From: Plotosus lineatus
Lineage: Eukaryota > Chordata > Actinopteri > Siluriformes > Plotosidae
DNA length: 64,000 nucleotides
Assembly: GCA_024760905.1 (NCBI GenBank)
Contig: CM045732.1
Coordinates: forward strand, 52,830,996-52,894,995
Direction: 5' to 3'
Shown here: in pieces, positions 34,953-45,144 of the stretch
Position numbering within the stretch: the first letter of the stretch is position 1
How the letters are laid out: each line of letters begins with the position of its first letter
Program-made: the position numbers and the translations under genes
The notes under the pieces: model-generated
Seen by the model: only the letters and a program-made list of their open reading frames with translations
The model's database searches: none
Told to the model about the DNA's origin: nothing

Positions 34953-37900
34953 CTAGTCGGGGATGTCAGCGTTAATGTTGTGGCTGCCATATTTATAGTG
35001 AATACCCAGAAGCACAAGACCTAGAACAAAGCAGATAGATCCCACAACGATGTAAGCAATGCCCAAGAATGGGTTCTTCCCACCCATCCAGGTAATGGTG
35101 CTGAGGATCATTTGTTTGCGACCATCAAAATCAATTACTGGGTAATCTGGGGTCATATGGTTAAGGAATAGTAATTATAATAATTTCTGCACTTTTGATT
35201 CATACATGAATCTGTTCTGTACTTGATACCAAATACTGCATGTCTTGCTGCTCTTTTAATCTCAAACATACACAATATTTTGTAACAGAAACGTGTTTAC
35301 AAAGATGTGTCATTGTCCAATAGGTCCATAGATAAACCTAGCAGTTCCGGACAGCAACCGGACAAATGCAAAGTCATTTAGTGTCACTATATTACCAGCG
35401 TTGCATTGATTTGCGTCAAAATATGCTAAACGTGGCTGTCTGATACACACAGTGCGTTGGGACGTACAGGACTTCTATGAGGCTTTGAGGCAGTAATGGC
35501 CTCATGTGTCTGCTTTCATTAAAACATGAAAGTCAAAAAATGAAAAGTAATTTTCAAGTTGTAAGGCAGTGGTGGCCTGGTGGTAAGGCGCTGGATTATC
35601 AATCCCAAGGTTGGAGGTTCACACCCCACTGTCAACAATGTCATGTCTCTCATCATTTCTATGGTGAAAGGTTCATGTAAAAGAACCACTGTTGACCCAT
35701 GTCAAGAGTAGGCTGCAGTCAGTGTGTTTCTGCACTGCAATGGCCTGGTAAACTGTCCAGGGTGTACTCTGCCTTCGACAAGATTTGGTTGAGATGGGCA
35801 GCAGCCCATCTAACCAAATAACCCACATCTTTTGCACGACGTGCAACAAGACAACTGAGATTGACAATTAACACAAAATTTCATGTTACTTACAGTACAC
35901 ACTCCTTGTATACACCACACACCCCTTTGCAAAGTTAGGTTTGACAGACACAGGGGTTTGCATTTTTAAATTTCAGGGATTTTTAAAACAATTTCACACC
36001 TGCCCTTTAAAACTTTAAATGCGTACTGCAAAGGTTTTTGCTTCAATATAGATCTTATGAGGTTTTCTGATCTGTAATCTTCCCATAAAAAGTCAATAAC
36101 ACAACAAAAATCAGACCTCAAAACTGAGTACTTTTCAACTTCTATTCCACCAATAAAGAAAATTAATCATAAAAAAATCTAACTCATACAGCTCCTATGT
36201 CTTTTCATTCAATACCCAACATTTTCTCAGAAGAATATACAGGGATCCCTCACTTTCTGCAGTTAATTGGAACCGTTATCCCCCCGCGACCACTGAATTC
36301 CGCAAAGTAGGATCAAACCCCCCACACCCCCTGACTGCCGTATACATACATATACTAGTATATGTTTATATCTTCTTTTCCTTTCGGCTTTTTCCGTTTC
36401 TCGGGAGTCGCCACAACGAATCATTTGATTCACACATTTGATTTGGCATAGGTTTTTACGTCAGATGCCCTTCCTGTCACAACCATTTAGCAAGGGACAG
36501 AAACACGCTGATGGCTTTGTAGTATTTGCATGTATATGTGTATGTAATATCAATAAATACCCATTCAACGCTATAAATGCTTATAATAACAATTAAACAT
36601 TCATAAATAATGCATAAGATGTAAATAAAATATAAATAAACACACATACATTTTTATGTGAGGTGCACATCTGAGTGTGTCGCAGATGCGCGTGCACACA
36701 CTCCAATGCACACCTCACATAAAAATGTAAGTAGTTTTGATGGGAGGTTTTGGGTTATTTTTTTTTTTGTTTTGTATTTGTTTAGGGTTTTTTGCATAAT
36801 TGGCCTTGTTTTTGTGGCATTTTCCTTAAACCCCCCCCCCCCCCCCCGATTCTTCCTTAATTTCCTTATTTTTTAATTCGATGAATATTTGAAAAAAAAA
36901 ACAAAAAAAAAAACGCGATGCACTGAAGCTGCATGAATTGAACCGCAAAGTATTAAGGGATCCCTGAATACAATTTTATGACAATTGATGGGATACATGC
37001 AATTCTGCCAGTGCTTGCACAAAATCCTTGTTTATCATATTGTACCGCTTATTTAAACAGCTGTCTGATACATAGAATTATGTCTCAGCCTATTGTATGA
37101 TGTTTTCAAACAGTATGGATCTCATGTGTCTGCTATCATTGTTGAGATTTAAAGTTTTGTTAGGTTGAGGTGGGTTTTTTTTTTTTTGCATTTTTATAAT
37201 AAAACCATAGCATTGGGTAAATATTACGCTGGGTGTACATTTAAATAAATTAATATTTACCTCCGCCAAGCAAGATTATGGTTTCATCAGTGTTGGATTG
37301 TTCATTCATTAGTAAGATTACGTACAAGGTTATGAACAGATTTTGATACAATATGATTTATAGGCTTGGTGAAAGTTTGTGCTCTTTAAGTGCCTAGTTT
37401 AGAATTTAATAATATAAATATTGCTTATTTAATCAATTATTCCATAGATTTCTGCAGAAACAGGCAGTATGAAGGTTATTAAATAGAGCTCTGCACAAGT
37501 TTTGAAATGTATGATGAATGTCACAGATGTTAATTTTTGGGAATTCATACAGACACCGGTTTATATATGGCACCATCATTGCCCTTGAAGTGAACGAGCA
37601 AAGCAATACTCTGGGTTTCAAGTCTTTGTGAAAGTAGCTCACTTTGCTACTCTTAAACTTTCCTCAATCGAGAAACAATACAAAAAGTTATTTGTTTTTT
37701 TTAGATATTAAGTTGATGATTATTTGAAGGATACTGTAAGTAACTTCTAGGGTGTAATTCCCACGAGGAAGTGTTGGAGCCATGGAATTCTTATTCTTCT
37801 GGATAACGCGGTACAACTTCCTGAAATTTGGTAGAGCTGCTGTTCTCATCCACACAATGAAGTCCTCATTGATGAAACCATTGTTGTCATCGTCAGTGGG

Positions 37901-38505
37901 ATCGAGCTCATAGGCAGGTTTGGGCCAGTTGATAGGTGGAGCAGTACCTGTAAGACAACCAATCAAATCACATTACACCCCCATAGCATAAAAGAGGTTT
38001 GAATGAGCTTTAGGGAGATTTATATTCCTTAAATCCATCAATCCACCCATCCATTAATTGTAGCACTTGTTCGTCAGGATCTCAGGGGAAGCTGAGGCAA
38101 TTCCCAGCAGATTTTAGATGATACGGGATGAAGCAGGATACACCCTGATTTTAGATGAGGCGGGATACACCCTGAAGAAGTCACAAGTCCATTGCAGAGC
38201 TAACACAAAAACAAGCAATCAGTCACACTCACATTCACACCTAGAAGCAATTAAGAGTACCAATGCACCTAGTGCGCATGCCTTTGGACTGGGAAAAGAA
38301 ACCCTCACACCACACAGAAACAACCTTTTCTGCTGCATGATTTGAACCCAGAAATTTATTGCTCTTAGGTGGCAGTGTGCCACTGTACCACCGCCTTAAG
38401 TTATCTTACAATTTTAAATTGTTTTTTTTTAAATACAGAAAAACTTAATTCTGTCCTCATAATAATCCCCAAAAGAAAAAAAAATACACCCTGTCATTAT
38501 GCGTG

Positions 38506-38536
<31 letters not shown>

Positions 38537-41500
38537 CAGTGGGGCCAATAAGTATTGGGCAATGTAAAAATGTGTAAATTCACCCATTTAAAAAGATAAG
38601 AGAGGTTTGTAATTTTCATCATAGGTACACATCAAGCTTGAGAGACAGAATGTAAAAAAAAAAAATCCAGGAAATCACATTGTATGATTTTTAAACAATT
38701 TATTTGTGAAAATGGGGGGTAACCATAACCCTAACCCCCACTCGTTAACAGTATGAATGACACCTGTTTGAACTGATTAGATGCATAAGAGACACCTTCA
38801 AACCTTCACACACCTTCAAACTGTCAGACTGCAGTCTTCACCATGACCAATACCAGAGAGCTTCCCAAAGACACCAGAGATAAAATTGTACAACTGCACA
38901 AAGCTGGGATGAGTCAAACTGCAATTGGTAAACAACTTTGTGAGAAAAGATCAACAGTTGGAAACATTATTAGAAAATGGAAGAAGTATAACATCACTGA
39001 CAACCGCCCGAGGAGTGGCGCTCCATGCAAGATCTCACCTCGTGGGGTTCAAAGGATCCTGAGAACAGTGAGTAATCAGCCCAGAACTACACGGCAGGAA
39101 CCGGTCAATGATTTGAAGACGGCAGGAACCACCGTCACAAAGATGACAATAACTAACACACTACGTCGTCATGAGATGAAATCCTGCATTGCCAAAAAGG
39201 TTCCCCTCCTAAACAAAAACATGTAAAGGCTCATCTGAAATATGCTAAAGACCATCTGGATGATCCAGAGGAGGATTGGGAGAATGTGATGTGGTCAGAT
39301 GAGACCAAAATTGAACTTTTTGGTTTAAACAGCACTCGCCGTGTTTGGAGGAAGAAGAATGCTGAGTTGCATCCCAAGAACACCATACCTACTGTGAAGC
39401 ATGGGGGTGGACACATCATGCTTCGGGGATGCTTTTCTGCAAAAGGGACAGGAAGACTGCACCGTATCAATGGCAACATGAATGGGGCCATGTATTGTGA
39501 CATTTTGGGTAAAAACCTCCTTCCCTCGGTCAGAGCATTAAAGATGAAACATGGCTGGGTCTTCCAGCATGATAACGATCCAAAGCACACAGCCAAGAAA
39601 ACCAAGCAGTGGCTCCGTAAAAAGCATATCAAGGTTGTGGAGTGGCCTAGCCAGTCTCCAGACCTCAACCCAATCAAAAACCTGTGGAGGGAGTTAAAAC
39701 TTCGAGTTGCTGTTTACAGCCCTCAAACATCACAGCTCTAGAGAAGATCTGTGCAGAGGAGTGGGACAAAATACCAACTAAAGTGTGTGTAGACCTGGTC
39801 AAGAACTACAGGAAACGTTTGACCTCTGTCATTACCAACCAAGGCTACATTACAAAGTATTAAAAGTAACTTTTGCTGGCTGCCCAATACTTATTGGCCT
39901 CCCATTTTCACAAATAAATTGTTTAAAAATCATACAATGTGATTTCCTGGATTTCTTTTCACATTCTGTCTCTCAAGCTTGATGTGTATCTATGATGAAA
40001 ATTACAAACCTGTCTTATCTTTTTAAATGGGTGAACTTGCACATTTTTACGTTGGCCAATACTTATTGGCCGGCCCACTGTATATATCTCTTACTTTCCG
40101 CGGTTATTTGGGACCGAGATCCCCCCGCGACCGCCAAATTCCACAAAGTAAAATCGACCCCCCCCCGGACTGACATGTATGTGTATATAACATAAATAAA
40201 TACATATTCAATGCTATAAATGCTTATAATAACAATTAAATATTCAAAAACAAAGCATAAGATGTAAATAAAATATGAATACACATATATAGATGCGCGT
40301 ACACACAGTCAGATGCGCACCTCACATAAAAATGTAAGTAGTTTTGATGGGGGGGTTTTGTTTATGTTTCTTTGTTTTTTTTTTTTGCATAATTGGCTTT
40401 GTTTTGTGGCATGTTTTTCTTAACCTTTTCCCTATTCTTCCTTAATTTGATGAAAAAAAAAAAATTTAAAAAGCGCGATGCATTCAAGCCACATAAATTG
40501 AAGCGTGAAGTAGCGAGGGATCCTTGTATGTATGTACTAGTATATATGTATATACTGTACATGCAAAAAAAATATGTATATACTGTACATGCAAAAACAC
40601 ACATAAAAACATGCAAAAACACACAAACACACCTCGAGGTGATTTAGAGAAACCAAGATGTGATTCATTGAAATTCTAAAGTGATAACCTGAAAATTCGG
40701 CAAATTTGACTGTTCTATTACAGCACACTTTTTGGTCACCTTTTTTTGGTATTAATCTCATCAAACATTTATAAATACCTTGAAATGCTGCCGTGAGGTT
40801 GTCTACTGCAGCGTTCCTGAACTTCATATACTTGTCAGTCCACCAAGCAATGCCTTTCTTCACGAGAGTAATACGTGTTTTATTGCCATCGTCTTTAACG
40901 TAAAACAGTTCAAGTGTGTCTAAAAGTGAAGCAACAGACAGGAAAATAAAACCATACAATTCAGCACTTAATTTCATTTATAAACAATTATTATAATAAT
41001 ATTATTAAAAATTATACATGTCCATATCTAAAGACAAAAGTGATTTAATTACCATTGAAAATACTGTTGGCAATCGCGCCACATGGTGCTATGGGAACAT
41101 CGTTATTTTTGCTGTATGGAGCGCAATTTTTGCCCGGGTTCTGTTCCAACAGAATAAAATATACAGATTAAAATATCTTCATGTAAAAAGCATGTAAAAG
41201 CTTAGGTATATCACCACCATCTTACAATGTCTTACAGTGAACGCTGATACGTCTCCATTGAGTTGCCGGTCATCTCTTGACTTAACATAGCGTCTGTGAT
41301 TTTGATAGAAGTTGGACAGTCCGTAGTACATGTAGACATTTCCCTAGGACAGTAAAATACAATCCGAACTATGTTTAGTGAAATACACCATCCGCCATAA
41401 CTAAAAGTTTTACCAACTGGAACACAAAGTAGTAAACACACAATATTAAAAGGTGAGTCAACATTTATTACTCCGTCAAATATTAGTAAACACAAGCACA

Positions 41501-43236
41501 GGAAAAGCATATCAAAATGGTGTCACTCACACTCACACACACCCTACATGCCTTGCTTACAGTGCTACATTTACACTACACATTGGTCCAACAGCCCTAA
41601 TCTTAATCCATTTGTACCCAGAACACTACCTCAATGATTTAAGAACGGCGACCATCATAAATGAATTGGGCTATTGGACCAATGGGCCGTCAGAACATAA
41701 AGCTGTCACTACTTGCCTCAAAGAAAGTCCTTTGGGCTTTTTACACCCGAGCCATAGTGGCTCATCAGGCCGGTGCTTATCACCGGTTTCCATAGCGTGA
41801 AGCGACTAGAAGTACAACTCCTCCTGGATGGGACGCTGGTCCATCGCAGGTTATCCTTCCCAGTACTCAAAGAAAGCCGAGTTGTTAAAAATCTTTCATT
41901 TGACTGACTAAATAGGTTCTAGCACAGCATGACTCATCCACATGGGAAATTTGAGTAAATTTGCTTTGCCCCTGCACCATTCCTATAAGAATGCTGACAC
42001 AGCTTTCAATAAACATTACAGCTTCATACTCTATTTCCTTTCAGTATTTTAACTTAATGATTTCTGTGGTGGATCTGGTGGGTACAACTTTTCTGAGCCA
42101 ATCTCCCCTACTGGCATACTTTTCAGCGGAAACCAGAGAACCCAGAGGAAACCAATTAGACAAGTGAACCAGGCCAATCCTGGAGCTGTTAGGTGTTATT
42201 GGTACCCACTGAGACACAACAGCACCACAGCATTTAAACTCCAACTGAATAATAAATGAAAGCCGAGGCCTGAGTGTCGTGTTCAGGGTCGGTTTTATAG
42301 ATTACACAAAATGGACCTGTGACTAAAAATATCCAGCATTAAAGAAGACACGCCGTAGAGAGTATCAGATTTCCATGCTTTTGTAAAAATGCATTTAAAA
42401 AAATCTATGTACCTCGAAGGACTCATGGAGGGTGAAAGGGACAGAACATTTGCATGACTGGTTCAATCCGAAAGCCTGCGTGCAGCTGAAACACGGACTG
42501 CTGCTTTCAACACCAGTGTAATCGATCTGAAACAAAAGCAGATGGACTGAATGTCAACATGGTTTGTTTGTCACCTGTGAGGTTCAACAACATACACATA
42601 TCACTAGGATTTAATGTAGAGTTTATACCAAGTCCAGCCTGTTTAACCCAATAAATTAATACAGATTCTTATTTTAGTAATATAAAATATAACAACATAA
42701 CTCAGAGTGAAATGTACAGACAGGAACAAGAACAACAATGAAACAGATTATTCAAATAAATATTATTTTAAAAAATTACAAGGAGTTGATCTCAAATTAA
42801 AAAATTTTTTGGAACATTAATTTTGGTGACACACACTCATTCACATAATTATTCATTTTATAGTTTATACCACATACTCATATAGTCTATACCACATACT
42901 CCTAGGAGGGTTCAATTGAGTTAAAAACATTGAATTGAATTGAGGTGGCACGGTGGCATCATGGTTAGCTTATACACCTCACAGCAAGAAGGTCATGGGT
43001 TCAATTTCCAGCTTGGACATTTCTGCGCAGAGTTTGCATTTTCTCTCATTGCTTGCATGGGTTTCCTCTGGAGACGCTGATTTTCTCCCACAGTCCAAAA
43101 ACATGCACAGCACGTTAAATGGCTGTTCCAAATAGTACCCTGCCCTCGCTCAGAGTCGGCTGAGATGGGAGCCAGCCTCAGCCTGACCCTAATTAGGATT
43201 AAGCAGCTCAGAAAATGAATGAATAAATTGAATTGA

Positions 43237-43281
<45 letters not shown>

Positions 43282-43649
43282 TATATGAATTTTATTTATA
43301 GTTTAGCTATCCCATATACTCAAACTGTTGTGGGGTCATTAGAGTTAATAAAATTGAATGGAACTGAACACACACAAAAGTTTAATGCTAATGTTTGATA
43401 CTCTCATACCACAATAAACTCTCATACCACTTTAAAACAGCTGCATTAGACAGACAGACAGAGAGAGAGAGAGAGAGAGAGAGACAAGCAGACAGACAGA
43501 GAGAGAGAGAGGGAGGGAGACAGACAGACAGAGAGAGACAGAACAGAGAGACAGAGAAACACAGAGAGAAACAGAGAGAGACAGACACAGAGGGGGGGGG
43601 GACAGACAGACAGAGAGACAGAGAAACAGAGACACACACACACACAGAG

Positions 43650-43694
<45 letters not shown>

Positions 43695-44104
43695 CAGAGA
43701 GACAGACAGACAGACAGAGGGACAGACACAGAGAGACAGACAGACAGATAGACAGACAAACAGACAGATAGAGAGAGACTGACAGAGAAACAGACAGAGA
43801 TACAGACAGACAGACAGACAGAGGGAGAGAGACAGACAGACATACAGGACAGACAGACAGAGAGAGAGAGATTCCTGAGCAGTACCTTGAACTCTCGGAC
43901 GGTGTTGGAAGTGACGAACAGCCCGATGCCGATGGGGATGAAGAGGAGGCCGATGATGAAGAAGACGGGCAGGACGCTGGCGGCGGTCAGGATGGGCTGC
44001 CAGGCTGGAAGTCGCTGCTGTTTGAACGCCGTGTTGTCCGGTTTCTCACTTTTCCCATCGGGAGCTGTGGACCCTGAACGGTGTCCGTCTTCTTTCGACG
44101 CCAT
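34953..44104 (-). CDS. tmem30a: Transmembrane protein 30A (CDC50A), P4-ATPase flippase beta subunit
   Basis: Partner subunit needed for folding, ER exit and activity of P4-ATPases that move phosphatidylserine to the inner leaflet. Seven coding exons: 44104-43886, 42526-42413, 41343-41236, 41140-41053, 40919-40779, 37947-37735, 35146-34953 (stop TAG). They join in frame to 1077 nt, 358 residues; human TMEM30A is about 361. Visible features: cytosolic N-terminus with [11 protein letters not shown], first membrane helix about residues 38-66 ([17 protein letters not shown]), cysteine-rich ectodomain ([25 protein letters not shown]), the GIAWWTDK and [19 protein letters not shown] blocks, then [12 protein letters not shown] and the second helix near the C-terminus. 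Intron 5 holds a Tc1 element; intron 6 holds a MITE and SINEs. Confidence 0.98.
35568..35795 (+). repeat. SINE1 copy in tmem30a intron 6
   Basis: Head GGCAGTGGTGGCCTGGTGG; central part shortened; tail A start present. Confidence 0.7.
36240..36966. mobile_element. TA-flanked element M7 (CAGGGATCCCT family) in tmem30a intron 6
   Basis: TIRs CAGGGATCCCT at both ends. Contains a tail B SINE1 fragment (about 36372-36525, minus) and a small internal hairpin at about 36648-36728 (ATTTTTATGTGAGGTG in both orientations). Confidence 0.7.
38030..38400 (-). repeat. Degraded V-SINE-like copy in tmem30a intron 5
   Basis: Tail-like CGTCAGGATCTCAGGGG at the left and head-like GTGCCACTGTACCACC at the right, with CACACTCACATTCACACC between. 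Ends about 30 bp into unique DNA. Confidence 0.5.
38507..38534. repeat. (CA)n microsatellite at the Tc1 insertion site
   Basis: The tract runs straight into the TA duplication of the Tc1 element. Confidence 0.9.
38537..40080 (+). mobile_element. Tc1-like transposon, near full length, in tmem30a intron 5
   Basis: TA at 38535-38536 and 40081-40082. Inverted ends of about 190 bp begin CAGTGGGCC (CAGTGGGGCC at left) and contain CCAATAAGTATTGG and AAATCACATTGTATG. Length 1544 bp. Opposite in orientation to tmem30a. Different family from the Tc1 at 27875, judging by ends and protein. Confidence 0.94.
38843..39862 (+). pseudogene. Tc1-family transposase, two frameshifts
   Basis: First frame 38843-39226 carries the N-terminal DNA-binding region ([19 protein letters not shown]). 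After a frame change near 39217 the catalytic domain is open to about 39735: first Asp in [12 protein letters not shown], second in [11 protein letters not shown], Glu in [14 protein letters not shown], which is the DD34E arrangement of Tc1. A second frame change near 39735 moves the C-terminus ([15 protein letters not shown], ending ITKY-stop at 39862) to another frame. Only two visible lesions, so the copy is younger than the one at 28192. Confidence 0.88.
40087..40526. mobile_element. TA-flanked element M8 (CAGGGATCCCT family), left end damaged
   Basis: Right end GCGAGGGATCCTTG|TA; left end (CTTACTTTCCGCGG) abuts the Tc1 insertion. In tmem30a intron 5. Confidence 0.6.
41715..41870 (-). repeat. 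SINE2 fragment in tmem30a upstream of exon 3
   Basis: GGGCTTTTTACACCCGAGCC and CTCCTGGATGGGAC match the 3' half of SINE2 in reverse. Confidence 0.7.
42945..43276 (+). repeat. V-SINE-like SINE and (CA)n in tmem30a intron 1
   Basis: Head GGTGGCACGGTGGCATC, B-box-like GGGTTCAATTTCC, tail TAATTAGGATTAAGC; then (CA)n at 43241-43276. Confidence 0.8.
43446..43872. repeat. GA/GACA purine tract (CT/TGTC on the tmem30a sense strand)
   Basis: About 430 bp of almost only G and A with C in GACA/CACA units, plus a G9 run near 43592-43600. It ends about 14 bp from the exon 1 donor at 43886. Confidence 0.95.
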
Positions 44105-44345
44105 TCCGTCTGATTACGATCTCGGCTTCAGTGTTTTGTTCGCTTGCTGAGCGCACCGAGACTGAGAATAACGATTGGTTTCCGGAGTCGGACAGATGTG
44201 CCACGGATTTGGACTGTTCCGAACTCGAAGGAGATTCTGAAGTAACTTCCCCGGCGAAATGAAGACTTCTCCTTGAAACTGGAAGAGGCAGTAAACGAGG
44301 AAGTGATTTCAGCCAATCGTGTGTAAGAAAGTATTCATTACGTGA
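44105..44345 (-). promoter_or_regulatory. tmem30a: tmem30a 5' UTR and probable promoter
   Basis: The region upstream of the ATG is unique, relatively rich in CpG (for example around 44105-44170 and 44205-44260) and lacks a TATA box near the gene, as expected of a housekeeping promoter. It ends at AT-rich DNA near 44380. The transcription start cannot be placed from sequence alone. Confidence 0.4.
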
Positions 44346-44499
44346 CGTGTACAAATATTTACTGAGTTCGCACCGCCCACCTGTATATATTTATTTATTT
44401 ATTGCTGACCTGGTGAAGAGTGTGAGGATCATGAGTACAAAAACCATTCACAGTAATCTCAGTCTCTCACTCAGTCTCAGAATCAGAGTCACAGGGACC

Positions 44500-44740
44500 C
44501 TCAGCCGACACTGGGTATAGGCCGGGTGCACCATGAACAGCTCGCCAGGGCGTCCCAGGGCAACACACAACCATTCACTCTCACCACCACACCTAGGGGC
44601 AATTTGTACTGTGGGATGAAACTGGAGTGTCCAGAGAAAGCCCACGAGAACACGAAGAGAGCATTCAAACGTCATAGAGAAACATTTGAGCTCGAACCCA
44701 GGACCTTCTTGTGTAAAATAGCACAAAGCACCTTGCCACA
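44500..44740 (-). repeat. V-SINE-like fragment upstream of tmem30a
   Basis: AGCTCGCCAGGGCGTCC and CACTCTCACCACCACACC on the plus strand, then a GAACCCAGGACCTTCTTG head-like end. Confidence 0.6.
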
Positions 44741-44839
44741 ATGTTGCCCCAGATATACTTTTTGAAACTTTGCCTTGCCATTTCTTTTGGACTGTGGGAG
44801 GAAACCCATGCAAGCATGGGTAGAACATGCCAGGTAAAA

Positions 44840-45140
44840 AAGGCAAGTCTGTTGGGTTTTTACACCCAAGCCTTGTGGCTCATCAGGCTGGTGCTTATCC
44901 CCGGTTTCCATAGTGTGAAGCAACAATGAGTTCAACTCCCCCTGGATGGGACACTAGTCCATCGCAGGTTACCTTCCCAGTATATTTTACTGGTACCCAT
45001 TCATACTGCTGGGTGAACAGAGGCACACTTGTGGTTGAGACCTTGCCCAGGGGTCTGAGCACAGTGAGGGTCTCAGTGGGATTCGAACTCACAACCTCCC
45101 GATCATGAGTGCAGCACCCTAACCACTACGCCACCTGCCC
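44840..45140 (-). repeat. SINE2 copy upstream of tmem30a
   Basis: Complete family in reverse: CACCCAAGCCTTGTGGCTC at the left and head CTAACCACTACGCCACC at the right. Confidence 0.8.
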
Positions 45141-45144
45141 CACA

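Noticed and set aside
43388..43885. Extension of the tmem30a exon 1 frame for 166 more codons (Ser/Leu/Cys/Val)
   Set aside because: It reads through a good donor into the GA/CT repeat; the true frame continues at exon 2 (42526).
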